33,876 nucleotides of DNA from positions 1 to 33,876 of the forward strand of contig JAETSI010000026.1 of assembly GCA_021769725.1 (NCBI GenBank), read 5' to 3'. The notes beneath the pieces were generated by a model that was given only the letters and a program-made list of their open reading frames with translations, did not search any database and was not told the DNA's origin. Both the position numbers and the translations under genes were made by a program. Shown one piece after another: positions 6,584 through 14,482 of the stretch. Position 1 is the first letter of the stretch; each line of letters opens with the position of its first letter. This DNA is from Oscillospiraceae bacterium. Lineage in GTDB: Bacteria > Bacillota > Clostridia > Oscillospirales > Ruminococcaceae.

Positions 6584-8599
6584 TTATACTTTCTTCACAA
6601 AGAGACATCTTATTGCATTCAGTACTGCAAGAACCATAACACCAACATCGGCAAAAACCGCAAGATACATATTGGCGATACCTACAGCCCCAAGAGCAAG
6701 ACAGGCAAACTTAACAGCAAGCGCAAAAATAATATTCTGATAAACGATACTCATACATTTGCGTGATATTCTGATAGCCTTAGATATCTTCATGGGGTCG
6801 TCATCCATAAGAACTATGTCCGCTGCCTCGATAGCTGCATCTGATCCCATTGCTCCCATAGCAATTCCTATATCGGCACGTGACAAAACCGGAGCGTCGT
6901 TAATGCCGTCGCCGACAAATGCAAGCTTTGCTTTATCCGGTTTGCTGCGCAGCAGTTCTTCAACCTTTTCAACTTTATCGTCAGGAAGCAATTCACTGTA
7001 GAACTCGCTGATACCAAGCTCAGACGCAGCCTGATCTGCCGCCTTCTTAGCATCACCGGTAAGCATGACGATTTTTTTCACGCCGGACGCTTTCAGCGAT
7101 GACATGGCTGCCGCTGAATTTGGTTTTACAACGTCCGAGATAACAATGTGCCCGGCATAAACACCGTCAACAGCCACGTGAATGATCGTTCCGGTATGAT
7201 GGCATTCAATATATGGAATGTTCAGACGTTTCATAATCTTATCGTTGCCTGCTGCGATTTCTTTTCCGTCAACTCTGGCGATAACCCCGTTGCCGCTTAT
7301 CTCCTGGATATCGCTCACACGTGTACGATCTGGTTCCCTGCCATATGCACGCTGAAGGCTTTTGCTTATCGGATGAGACGACGCACTTTCTGCAAGAGCC
7401 GCATATTCAATAAGCTGTTCATCTGGTATATCATTATGATGAATGCCATTGACCTCAAATACTCCCTGAGTAAGCGTCCCCGTTTTATCAAAAACAACTA
7501 TTCTGGTTCTGGAAAGGCTTTCAAGGAAATCAGAACCTTTTATAAGAATTCCATGTCCGCTCGCTCCTCCGATTCCTGCAAAGAAACTCAGCGGAATGCT
7601 GATAACCAGTGCGCACGGACAGCTGATAACGAGGAACGTCAGCGCACGATAGATCCATATACCCCAGCTTGCGGAACAGCCCATAAAGAGTATTCGTACA
7701 AGCGGCGGCAGTATTGCCAGAGCCAATGCGCCATAGCAGACAGCAGGAGTATAGATCTTTGCAAATTTTGAAATGAAATCCTCTGATTTCGACTTGCACG
7801 AACTTGCATTCTCCACCAGATCAAGTATCCTGGAGACCGTGGATTCCCCGAATTCCTTTGTTGTCTTTACTTTCAGAACACCAGTCATGCTGATGCATCC
7901 ACTTATTACTTCATCCCCTGCCTTTACCTCTTTCGGCAGGCTTTCTCCGGTAATAGCACTTGTATTCAGACTGGAATTTCCCTCAACAATAATTCCGTCG
8001 ATCGGAACTTTTTCTCCGGGCCGGACAACAATCACACTGCCGACTTCAACTTCGTCAGGATCGACCTGTGCCAATCTTCCGTCTGCTTCAACATTGGCAT
8101 AATCCGGACGGATATCCATAAGTTCGCTGATATTGCGTCTGCTTCTGCCCACAGCATAGCTCTGAAACCACTCGCCAATCTGATAAAAAAGCATTACGGC
8201 GATTGCTTCAAGATATTCGCCGTTCTCATATATCGCCAGAGCCATTGCACCTACCGTGGCTGCCGCCATAAGGAAATTCTCATCGAATATCCGTCTGTTT
8301 CTGATCCCTTTCAAAGCTTTTCTGAGAATATCGTATCCGATAATGAAATAATCAGCCAGATAACACGAAAAACGAATCCAGCGTCCGGCAGATGTGAACA
8401 GGTAATCGTCCAGTGCATCGAATGTTTCAGCCGATATGAACTGAAGTCCCAGAAGAATGGAGGAAGATATCAGAATGCGGATCATCATTTTCCGCTGCTT
8501 TTTTGTCATTTCGGAGCTGAGTCTGCCAGAAAAAGCAAGCATTCCTGCGGCAGATATAACGACCACGCCGAGCAGAACATTAACGATAATTTCCTGCAT
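6584..8599 (-). CDS. cadA: Heavy-metal P-type ATPase (Zn/Cd/Pb type) without N-terminal HMA
   Basis: Pumps a divalent soft metal, probably Zn2+ or Cd2+, out of the cell at the expense of ATP. Membrane segments lie in the first 150 residues. The actuator motif TGES is at 217-220, the metal-site motif CPC at 327-329, the phosphorylation motif DKTGT at 371-375, the nucleotide-domain HP at 409-410 and GDGINDAP near 563. The last membrane segments contain the Lys (VKF) and Asp (FADVGV) that mark the ZntA/CadA group rather than copper pumps. The usual fused metal-binding HMA domain is missing; it is supplied by the separate gene just upstream, 15 bp away. The start follows AAGGAGG. The neighbouring ArsR-type regulator supports a metal-resistance role. 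Confidence 0.92.
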   Translation of the reverse strand: MQEIIVNVLLGVVVISAAGMLAFSGRLSSEMTKKQRKMMIRILISSSILLGLQFISAETFDALDDYLFTSAGRWIRFSCYLADYFIIGYDILRKALKGIRNRRIFDENFLMAAATVGAMALAIYENGEYLEAIAVMLFYQIGEWFQSYAVGRSRRNISELMDIRPDYANVEADGRLAQVDPDEVEVGSVIVVRPGEKVPIDGIIVEGNSSLNTSAITGESLPKEVKAGDEVISGCISMTGVLKVKTTKEFGESTVSRILDLVENASSCKSKSEDFISKFAKIYTPAVCYGALALAILPPLVRILFMGCSASWGIWIYRALTFLVISCPCALVISIPLSFFAGIGGASGHGILIKGSDFLESLSRTRIVVFDKTGTLTQGVFEVNGIHHNDIPDEQLIEYAALAESASSHPISKSLQRAYGREPDRTRVSDIQEISGNGVIARVDGKEIAAGNDKIMKRLNIPYIECHHTGTIIHVAVDGVYAGHIVISDVVKPNSAAAMSSLKASGVKKIVMLTGDAKKAADQAASELGISEFYSELLPDDKVEKVEELLRSKPDKAKLAFVGDGINDAPVLSRADIGIAMGAMGSDAAIEAADIVLMDDDPMKISKAIRISRKCMSIVYQNIIFALAVKFACLALGAVGIANMYLAVFADVGVMVLAVLNAIRCLFVKKV

Positions 8600-8614
8600 A
8601 ACGTTGACCTCCTT

Positions 8615-8833
8615 TTAAAAAACGATTTCACAGTCCGGTTCTGCCTTCTTGCAGGCTTTCAGAACATTCTGCATAACGCTCTTCGGATCACTTCCATCCT
8701 CAAACTCCACGATCATCTTTTGTGTCATAAAATTCACGGTTGCTGCCGCAACTCCTGCGGTTTTTCTGGCAGCGTCCTCCATAAGATTTGCACAGTTGGC
8801 ACAGTCCACTTCAATTTTATAGGTCTTTTTCAT
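8615..8833 (-). CDS. Stand-alone HMA domain protein (metallochaperone)
   Basis: A 72-residue heavy-metal-associated domain with a ferredoxin-like pattern. Near its start the metal motif reads EVDCANCAN, that is DCxxC, as in Zn/Cd-type HMA domains rather than the copper MxCxxC. It probably binds the metal and hands it to the ATPase downstream, replacing the N-terminal domain that CadA lacks here. The start at 8833 is chosen because AGGAGGA lies 8 nt upstream; a longer frame to 8860 would run through the operator. It is the first gene of the two-gene efflux operon. Confidence 0.88.
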   Translation of the reverse strand: MKKTYKIEVDCANCANLMEDAARKTAGVAAATVNFMTQKMIVEFEDGSDPKSVMQNVLKACKKAEPDCEIVF

Positions 8834-8860
8834 AGTAAGATTCCTCCTGGATAAATTCAC

Positions 8861-8880
8861 GATTAAGTACTTGCTTAATC
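8861..8880. promoter_or_regulatory. Operator-like inverted repeat of the metal-efflux module
   Basis: GATTAAG, six bases, CTTAATC: a perfect 7-bp inverted repeat. It lies just downstream of the predicted start point of the efflux operon and overlaps the -35 of the divergent regulator promoter. Spacing and AT-rich arms fit ArsR/SmtB/CadC family operators, so one bound dimer could shut both directions. Confidence 0.65.
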
Positions 8881-8899
8881 ACTGTAATTGTAGTATAAT
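8871..8899 (+). promoter_or_regulatory. Promoter of the ArsR-AraC regulator
   Basis: TTGCTT, a 17-bp spacer and TATAAT on the plus strand. It overlaps the leftward efflux promoter so that the two -10 boxes share the bases at 8892-8899. Confidence 0.6.
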
Positions 8900-8920
8900 A
8901 TAAATACAGAATTAAGTCAA
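8892..8920 (-). promoter_or_regulatory. Promoter of the HMA-cadA operon
   Basis: On the minus strand TTGACT, a 17-bp spacer and TATACT. The expected start point is near 8885, immediately before the inverted repeat at 8861-8880. Confidence 0.7.
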
Positions 8921-8942
8921 TATAAAATACCGTTATTCTTCT

Positions 8943-8976
8943 AAACGGGCAAAAGTTATTTCCAAATGGGTCAAAG
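8943..8976 (+). promoter_or_regulatory. Direct repeat in the regulator leader (possible AraC-type site)
   Basis: AAACGGGCAAAAG (8943-8955) and AAATGGGTCAAAG (8964-8976) agree at 10 of 13 positions and are offset by 21 bp, two helical turns. This is the geometry of AraC-family half-sites. The neighbouring regulator has an AraC-type domain. The sites lie downstream of its own predicted start point, suggesting autorepression. This is inference. Confidence 0.4.
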
Positions 8977-8996
8977 CATAAGAAAGGAGCATTATA

Positions 8997-9740
8997 ATGA
9001 CGTACACTCAGATTCCTCATCAGCACGGTGAAAAAAACGAGCTCGAACTTATACAGTCTCAGATTGACCTTGCAAATAATTTTCAGATCGTAGCCGATAT
9101 ATTCAAGCAGCTTGGTGATACTACCAGAATACGCATATTCTGGCTTCTCTGCCACTGCGAAGAATGTGTTATCAATATTTCCGCTATGCTGAAAATGTCC
9201 AGTCCTGCCGTATCGCATCACCTCAGACCCCTTAAAAGCAGCGGACTTATCACTTGCCGACGTGACGGAAAAGAGGTTTATTACCGTGCAGCTGATACGG
9301 AACAAAGCCGGCTTCTTCACAAGATGATCGAACAGGTTATGGAGATCGCCTGTCCCGGACTAAACGAAACAAAGCTGTGTGAAGTCGGACATCTGATTGA
9401 ATATCAGTCAGAACAGGTCGAAACTGTACGCCGGGTACATGACTATCTTACAGAAAATATCAGTCAGCGCATTACTATAGAGACCCTTGCACGACAGTTT
9501 TTAATAAATCCCACTACATTAAAAAAGGTTTTCCGGTCTGTTTATGGAAACTCCCTTGCCTCGCACATAAAAGAACATCGCATGGAACTTGCCGCACAGC
9601 TTCTGCGTGAAACCGATCTGAGCATGGCACAGATCAGCGAACAGATCGGATATGAAAGCCAAAGCAAATTTACAGCCGCATTTAAAGCATATTATGATAT
9701 TCCGCCGACGGAATACAGAAAAAACCGGGAGCACATATGA
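8997..9740 (+). CDS. ArsR-AraC fusion metal-responsive regulator
   Basis: A two-headed transcription factor. Residues about 25-118 form an ArsR/SmtB winged helix (LGDTTRIRI, then SSPAVSHHLRPLKSSGLI, then RRDGKEVYYRA). Possible metal ligands are Cys52, Cys54 and Cys57 in CHCEECVIN, the helix that holds the CxC of ArsR/CadC, plus His8 and His10. Residues about 142-243 form an AraC-type double helix-turn-helix (ITIETLARQFLINPTTLKKVF and LSMAQISEQIGYESQSKFTAAFK, then PTEYRK). The start follows AAAGGAG by 7 nt. It is divergent from HMA-cadA and probably represses that operon until metal binds. Both domains are intact and in frame, so this is a true fusion and not a frameshift artefact. Confidence 0.9.
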   Translation: MTYTQIPHQHGEKNELELIQSQIDLANNFQIVADIFKQLGDTTRIRIFWLLCHCEECVINISAMLKMSSPAVSHHLRPLKSSGLITCRRDGKEVYYRAADTEQSRLLHKMIEQVMEIACPGLNETKLCEVGHLIEYQSEQVETVRRVHDYLTENISQRITIETLARQFLINPTTLKKVFRSVYGNSLASHIKEHRMELAAQLLRETDLSMAQISEQIGYESQSKFTAAFKAYYDIPPTEYRKNREHI

Positions 9741-9753
9741 TGCTCCCGGTTTT
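9721..9753. terminator. Terminator between the regulator and hisE
   Basis: A perfect 13-bp stem (AAAACCGGGAGCA) with a 7-nt loop, followed by T residues on the plus strand. It overlaps the regulator stop codon and lies 4 bp from the end of the convergent hisE, so it probably ends both the regulator gene and the his operon. Confidence 0.88.
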
Positions 9754-9756
9754 TGA

Positions 9757-10095
9757 TTATGAATTCTTGTCAACAGTGTGAAATTTTTTAAGGTTGCCGA
9801 TCTTTTCGTTTCTCTCGTCAAGAATTCTTTCAACCTCCGTCCACTCAAGTCCCTGATTTGCACAGAGAACCATAACATGATAAAGAAGATCATTGATCTC
9901 ATTCATCAGCTCGTCGTTATCGCCGTTTTTAGCAGCGATGACCGTCTCGGTAGCTTCTTCTCCTACTTTCTTGCAGATCTTATCAACACCCTTTTCAAAA
10001 AGATAGCAGGTGTATGAATTCTCAGCAGCAGTACCGCTTTCGTATTGCTTTTTGCGTTCCTTGATTACTTCAAAGATTTCCTGATATACAGTCAT
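9757..10095 (-). CDS. hisE: Phosphoribosyl-ATP pyrophosphatase
   Basis: Second step of histidine synthesis: hydrolyses phosphoribosyl-ATP to phosphoribosyl-AMP and pyrophosphate. The 112-residue all-helical protein has the MazG-like metal-binding pattern KVGEEATE (43-50) with the second acidic pair in EINDLLYH (66-73). It is a separate protein here rather than fused to HisI as in enterobacteria. It is the last gene of the his operon, 3 bp after hisI, and runs into the terminator at 9721-9753. The C-terminus (about 95-112) is a basic, poorly conserved extension. Confidence 0.95.
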   Translation of the reverse strand: MTVYQEIFEVIKERKKQYESGTAAENSYTCYLFEKGVDKICKKVGEEATETVIAAKNGDNDELMNEINDLLYHVMVLCANQGLEWTEVERILDERNEKIGNLKKFHTVDKNS

Positions 10096-10098
10096 TTT

Positions 10099-10443
10099 TT
10101 ATTCCTCCGTATTATAAATTTCATTAAAAAAGCAGCTGTAGCTTCCCGTGTGACAGGCAACACCTGTCTGCTCCACATTTACAAGCAGTGTGTCGTTGTC
10201 GCAGTCGCCGTAAATCGAAACGACTTTTTGCAGATGTCCCGACGTTGCGCCTTTGTTCCAGTATTCCTGCCTTGATCTGCTCCAGAACCATGTATAGCCT
10301 GTTTCAAGAGTTTTTTTCAGACTTTCCTTGTTCATGTACGCAAGCATCAGAACAGTTTTCGTGTTGATCTCATAGCATATCGCAGGGATAAGCTCTCCCT
10401 TGACGAAAAATTTGTCGAGATCGTTCAAATCTATTTTTATCAT
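10099..10443 (-). CDS. hisI: Phosphoribosyl-AMP cyclohydrolase
   Basis: Third step of histidine synthesis: opens the adenine ring of phosphoribosyl-AMP. Diagnostic motifs are [18 protein letters not shown] (52-69), DCDND (80-84) and [12 protein letters not shown] (94-105). Cys81, Cys97 and Cys104 are the expected zinc ligands and the Asp cluster binds magnesium. The 114-residue length is that of the single-domain enzyme. It starts with an ATG behind ATAGGAG, 46 bp after yeiH, and is followed at once by hisE. Confidence 0.95.
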   Translation of the reverse strand: MIKIDLNDLDKFFVKGELIPAICYEINTKTVLMLAYMNKESLKKTLETGYTWFWSRSRQEYWNKGATSGHLQKVVSIYGDCDNDTLLVNVEQTGVACHTGSYSCFFNEIYNTEE

Positions 10444-10489
10444 ATTTTTTCTCCTATCACGTCCAGAGAGACGTTATAAACGTTCGTAA

Positions 10490-11545
10490 TTACCATATTC
10501 CGATAATATGCTGCATTCCAAGACTTACACAGGTAATCGCCGTCCAGCAGCAGAAGCCAAGAAATATCGGCTTTCCTCCTGTTTTTATAAGCTTAACGAT
10601 ATTAGTGTTCATTCCGATAGCCGCCATTGCCATTATAATAAAGAATTTACTTGTATCTTTCAGAAATCCGAAAATACTGTTTGCAGTATTGAGAACCTCA
10701 GAATTTCCGTCAAATACACTGGTGACAACGGTCGTAATCACAGATGCAAGAACAAAATAAATAATAAACATGGGGAAAATCTTTTTAAAGCTGAAATTAG
10801 AGCCGGATGCCGAACCTGCATTATTTTTCTTTTCGCTCTTCATCCTTATAAAAGCAAGAACAAGAGTAATAGGAATAATAGCAAGGGTTCTTGTCAGTTT
10901 TACTATCGTTGCAGTTTCGAGAGTATTGCTGCCGTGAATGCCGTCCCATGCCGACGCTGCCGCCGTTACGGATGACGTATCATTTACAGCCGTTCCTGCA
11001 AAAAGACCGAATCCCTCGTTTGAAAGCCCAAGCAATCCTCCAAAAGCAGGGAAGATCAGCGCAGCAATTACGTTAAACAGAAAAATAACCGAAATCGACT
11101 GAGCAATCTCCCCATCATCGGCATCTATTACCGGAGCAGCTGCGGCAATCGCCGAACCTCCGCAAATGCTTGATCCCACACCAACAAGCGTCGCTGTTTT
11201 GGAGGGAATCTTCATAACTCTGCAAAGCACAAATGCCGTTATAAGAGAGATTGAAATGGTCGAAACAATAACAGGCAGCGATTTCCCTCCGGTTTTCAGA
11301 ATGGTGGAAAGATTCAGTCCGAATCCAAGAAGTATGACCGCATATTGCAGTATCTTCTTTGACGTGAAAGTGATGCCGCTCTGAAACCGTGACTTATCCT
11401 TTATGATAAGAGTGAGTATCATTCCGGCGATTATAGCAAATACAGGTCCTCCGATAACGGGAACAAGTTTTCCAAGAAACCACGACGGAATGGCTATGCA
11501 CAGGCAGAAAATAAGTCCGGCAAGATTTTTCTTAACAAAAGTCAT
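10490..11545 (-). CDS. YeiH-family putative sulfate exporter
   Basis: A membrane protein of about 351 residues with roughly ten hydrophobic segments. It carries the family landmarks [19 protein letters not shown] and the mirrored second half [10 protein letters not shown]. The family (YeiH/UPF0324, putative sulfate exporters) is known by sequence; substrate is poorly established. The start at 11545 is chosen because ATGA overlaps the hisF stop, with AGAGGTG upstream; a longer frame to 11572 would overlap hisF by 31 bp. It sits between hisF and hisI and is coupled to hisF translation, yet has no known part in histidine synthesis, so it may be a passenger or export a related metabolite. Confidence 0.85.
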   Translation of the reverse strand: MTFVKKNLAGLIFCLCIAIPSWFLGKLVPVIGGPVFAIIAGMILTLIIKDKSRFQSGITFTSKKILQYAVILLGFGLNLSTILKTGGKSLPVIVSTISISLITAFVLCRVMKIPSKTATLVGVGSSICGGSAIAAAAPVIDADDGEIAQSISVIFLFNVIAALIFPAFGGLLGLSNEGFGLFAGTAVNDTSSVTAAASAWDGIHGSNTLETATIVKLTRTLAIIPITLVLAFIRMKSEKKNNAGSASGSNFSFKKIFPMFIIYFVLASVITTVVTSVFDGNSEVLNTANSIFGFLKDTSKFFIIMAMAAIGMNTNIVKLIKTGGKPIFLGFCCWTAITCVSLGMQHIIGIW

Positions 11546-12297
11546 CTTATAACCACACCTCTGTTTTTGCAATAATCCTTTACTTCCTGAACGGTCAGTT
11601 CCTTAAAGTGGAAGAGAGATGCCGCAAGAGCCGCTGTTGCTCCGGTTTTCTCAAAAACCTCTGAAAAATCATCTATCTTTCCTGCCCCGCCGCTTGCGAT
11701 CACCGGAATACTGCAGTTATCACAGACTGCCTTCAGCATTTCGATGTCAAATCCGTTTTTTGTACCGTCGGCATCTATGGAATTAAGACAGATCTCCCCT
11801 GCACCGAGCTGTTCGATCTGATGAACCCAGTCGATAAGATCTATTCCCATATCGACACGTCCGCCGTTAATGAAAACCGTCCATTTATTGTCGGCTATTT
11901 TTTTTGCGTCGATACCTACGCATATGCACTGACTTCCGAAAATATCGGCGCCGTCCCTGATAAGCTGCGGATTTTTCACCGCCTGGGAATTCACAGAAAC
12001 TTTATCCGCACCGGCACGGAGCGTTTCACGGATATCGTCAACAGTCTTGATTCCTCCGCCTACCGTAAGGGGAACAAATACCTTTCTGGCAGTTTCTCTT
12101 ACAACGTCAAGGAAAACTCCTCTGCCCTCAAAAGATGCCGTTATATCATAAAAAACGATCTCGTCTGCACCCTGTTTATTGTACTCCTCCGCACATTCTA
12201 CAGGATCGCCTACGTCACGTATTCCCTCAAAATTTACTCCTTTAACTACCTTGCCGTTGCGAACGTCAAGGCAGGGAATTATTCTTTTTGCAAGCAT
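11542..12297 (-). CDS. hisF: Imidazole glycerol phosphate synthase, cyclase subunit
   Basis: With HisH it converts PRFAR and ammonia from glutamine into imidazole glycerol phosphate and AICAR. It is a TIM barrel of 251 residues with catalytic Asp11 (PCLDV) and Asp130 (VGIDAKK), the phosphate-binding loops VGGGI (79-83) and ASGGAG, and N-terminal [11 protein letters not shown] typical of HisF. The start follows AGGAGGTAAGTA. It is separated from hisA by three accessory genes, which is unusual because hisA and hisF normally adjoin. Confidence 0.97.
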   Translation of the reverse strand: MLAKRIIPCLDVRNGKVVKGVNFEGIRDVGDPVECAEEYNKQGADEIVFYDITASFEGRGVFLDVVRETARKVFVPLTVGGGIKTVDDIRETLRAGADKVSVNSQAVKNPQLIRDGADIFGSQCICVGIDAKKIADNKWTVFINGGRVDMGIDLIDWVHQIEQLGAGEICLNSIDADGTKNGFDIEMLKAVCDNCSIPVIASGGAGKIDDFSEVFEKTGATAALAASLFHFKELTVQEVKDYCKNRGVVIR

Positions 12298-12310
12298 TAC
12301 TTACCTCCTG

Positions 12311-12784
12311 TCAATTATTATCAGATCTCGTTTCCATAAAATTTCTATATGCCTCACTGATTTTTTCTTTAAGCTGTAAATAATCATTTTCGCTGCTTAT
12401 GATTCCATATAATGGTTTATCATTATCGTTTGTACAGCAGTCAGCATAGTCTTTGAAATAACCGTTGGCGTTGTAGTAATACTCCACAAACGGCAATATA
12501 TCCTCACGGATATCTTCATCCCACAGCTTTCCATCACAGTTGTTAAGCAGATATTCCGACCCGGACATCTGACCGTTTCTTACTTTTTCACATTCTTCTT
12601 CATCGGCTTCATCGCCTTCCATTCCGTTTTCTATTATCCACCGAAGAAAAAGTCCAATATGATTAGCTGACAGAGACCATATTTCATCCTCTTGTTCTTC
12701 CGTAAAATCTCCTGTAATACTATATGTTTTCCGATATAGTTCTTCTGTACTGTCCCAGTGCCAGTCCGCTCTGTCTATAGCCAT
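12311..12784 (-). CDS. DUF7832-like protein in the his operon
   Basis: A cytoplasmic acidic protein of 157 residues. The pattern ADWHW near the N-terminus, ANHIGLFLRWIIENG (residues 40-54), GSEYLLNNCDGKLWDEDI (75-92) and FVEYYYNANGYFKDY (98-112) fits, from memory, the DUF7832 family, whose function is unknown and whose members I associate with toxin-immunity or phage-related settings. No catalytic motif is evident. AGGAGG precedes the ATG. It ends 13 bp before hisF and must be co-transcribed with it, but a role in histidine synthesis is not suggested by the sequence. Confidence 0.7.
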   Translation of the reverse strand: MAIDRADWHWDSTEELYRKTYSITGDFTEEQEDEIWSLSANHIGLFLRWIIENGMEGDEADEEECEKVRNGQMSGSEYLLNNCDGKLWDEDIREDILPFVEYYYNANGYFKDYADCCTNDNDKPLYGIISSENDYLQLKEKISEAYRNFMETRSDNN

Positions 12785-12806
12785 TGTTTTCCTCCTAATT
12801 GCATTA

Positions 12807-13280
12807 TCATTTTCTAAATATAATCTTTCCGAATATTAAGCCGAATGTACATCCGATCAGATGCACAATCAACGGTTCAAGCAACCCAAAAATCAAAAGT
12901 CCCACTACAACAGTTCCGTCCCAGTGACCGTTTTCGGGATGTGTGAAAAATACCATATATCCAAATGGTAAAATGAATATCAAAAGCATTATTCCTGCCT
13001 GTATACGCAGACTTAACCATATCCGCCGAGTGTGAGAATCAAGCAGAATGTCTCCTTTCCTTTTTCGCATCACTACAGAATAATATATCACTGGAACTGC
13101 CAGAAGCGTTATTCTTGCAATATGCATTACTAAAGGCATATTAAATGCTGCGTCCCCAAAAGAAAATGAAACTCCAGACAAATACAAAAATGGAATGATA
13201 CACGATACTATTATCGTCTGTATCATATACTTTTTTTCACTGTTATAAGCCGGACTTTGAATGATTCTTTTTGCACACAT
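12807..13280 (-). CDS. Unknown membrane protein, four segments
   Basis: I do not recognise this 157-residue protein. It has four hydrophobic segments (about residues 21-39, 51-67, 92-108 and 123-152) with a basic loop RKRKGD between the second and third. It has no signal cleavage site and no motif of a known transporter. GGAGG precedes the ATG by 6 nt. It is the middle of three accessory genes between hisA and hisF and lies 22 bp upstream of the DUF7832-like gene. The AT content of its surroundings is higher than that of the his genes. Confidence 0.65.
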   Translation of the reverse strand: MCAKRIIQSPAYNSEKKYMIQTIIVSCIIPFLYLSGVSFSFGDAAFNMPLVMHIARITLLAVPVIYYSVVMRKRKGDILLDSHTRRIWLSLRIQAGIMLLIFILPFGYMVFFTHPENGHWDGTVVVGLLIFGLLEPLIVHLIGCTFGLIFGKIIFRK

Positions 13281-13378
13281 TTTCAGCCTCCATTATATTT
13301 TTTTAAAAAATGTTCAGCATATTTTAAAGTACAAACAAATACTTAACGGACCTTCAGGCAACCTCTAAAAACCTCTTT

Positions 13379-13723
13379 TTACCAAAATATAATAAAAATA
13401 ATGATTCCTATGACGACTAATGCAAGATTTATACTCAGTATTATCTTTTCAAATTTCGTTAATTCCTTTTTATGCCATTTATATACACCAAACGCTATAT
13501 TATAAATACAGCAAAAAGGAATAATGCCAAATATACTTAACATTAATATTGAAAGCTGAAATGTATTTTTGAAGGCATCTATGCCATATATTCCTACTTC
13601 ATAAGCGTCCAGAAAACCTCTATGCACGCCTGCAAAATATGAATATATACTTGCAAAATAGATTCCTGCAAAAATAAAACTGGTGAGAAAAAGCAGAATG
13701 TCGGCTCCACGAAACTTTTTCAA
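13379..13723 (-). CDS. Unknown small membrane protein, TTG start
   Basis: An unrecognised 114-residue protein with three hydrophobic segments (about residues 9-30, 55-78 and 93-113) and a basic loop HKKELTKFEK before the last. It begins with TTG, 7 nt after AGAGGAG; no ATG is suitably placed. The gene is markedly AT-rich compared with flanking his genes, which hints at acquisition from elsewhere. It begins 30 bp after hisA and is followed by a 98-bp gap holding the tandem AGAGGTT repeat. Confidence 0.6.
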   Translation of the reverse strand: MKKFRGADILLFLTSFIFAGIYFASIYSYFAGVHRGFLDAYEVGIYGIDAFKNTFQLSILMLSIFGIIPFCCIYNIAFGVYKWHKKELTKFEKIILSINLALVVIGIIIFIIFW

Positions 13724-13753
13724 TTTTATTCTCCTCTTAAATCCCTATTTATC

Positions 13754-14482
13754 TTATTTACCAACCGCATATTCAACAGCTTCTTTAAGATTCAGCGTAC
13801 CCTTATAAATCGACTTTCCGCAGATCGTGCCGTACAATCCCATTTCCTTGCAGGCAATAATATCATCCATTGTATGAACTCCGCCGCTTGCCACGATATT
13901 TGCCCGATCTTTCGTTGCATCCGCAAGAGCTTTAAGCTGCTCCTTATTCACACCAGAAAGAGTGCCGTCTTTGGAGATATCCGTAAAAATAAAATATTTA
14001 ACCCCTACCGAAATCATCTTTTCTGCAAGATCAATATAGTTCACATCGGAACTTTCAAGCCAGCCCTCTGTTGCGACCATTCCGTTCACTGCGTCAATCC
14101 CTACGACTATTTTTTCACTGCCGAACTTCTCTACAGCATCGCTCACAAGCTTTGGATTCTTCAAAGCCACAGAACCCAGAATGACTCTCGTAATACCCAT
14201 ATCAAGATATTCCCGTATGGTTTCAAGACTTCTTATACCGCCGCCAAGCTCGACTTTAAGATTTGTTTTTTCTGCAACGTCAGTGTAGATTTTTGTATTG
14301 ACCGGTCTGCCCTCTTTTGCGCCGTCCAGATCTACCATGTGAATCCATTCTGCTCCGGCGTCTTCAAAGCTCTTTGCCGTTTCAAGATAGTCGGAAGCCA
14401 CTTTTTCAACGGTTGAAAAATCTCCCTTGAACAGCCTGACGCAGTTGCCGTCCTTGATATCAATTGCAGGAAGTATTATCAT
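13754..14482 (-). CDS. hisA: ProFAR isomerase
   Basis: Isomerises the ribosyl of ProFAR to the ribulosyl form PRFAR, the substrate of HisF/HisH. It is a TIM barrel of 242 residues with catalytic Asp8 (PAIDIKDG) and Asp130 (VGIDAVNG), phosphate loops LGGGIR (79-84) and ASGGV. A bifunctional PriA/HisA-TrpF role is possible in principle but not indicated. The ATG overlaps the hisH stop by 4 bp, so the two are translationally coupled. Confidence 0.97.
   Translation of the reverse strand: MIILPAIDIKDGNCVRLFKGDFSTVEKVASDYLETAKSFEDAGAEWIHMVDLDGAKEGRPVNTKIYTDVAEKTNLKVELGGGIRSLETIREYLDMGITRVILGSVALKNPKLVSDAVEKFGSEKIVVGIDAVNGMVATEGWLESSDVNYIDLAEKMISVGVKYFIFTDISKDGTLSGVNKEQLKALADATKDRANIVASGGVHTMDDIIACKEMGLYGTICGKSIYKGTLNLKEAVEYAVGK

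Noticed and set aside
8997..9740. ArsR-AraC chain as two genes joined by a sequencing error
   Set aside because: A single clean frame with a continuous linker and both domains complete argues for a real fusion.
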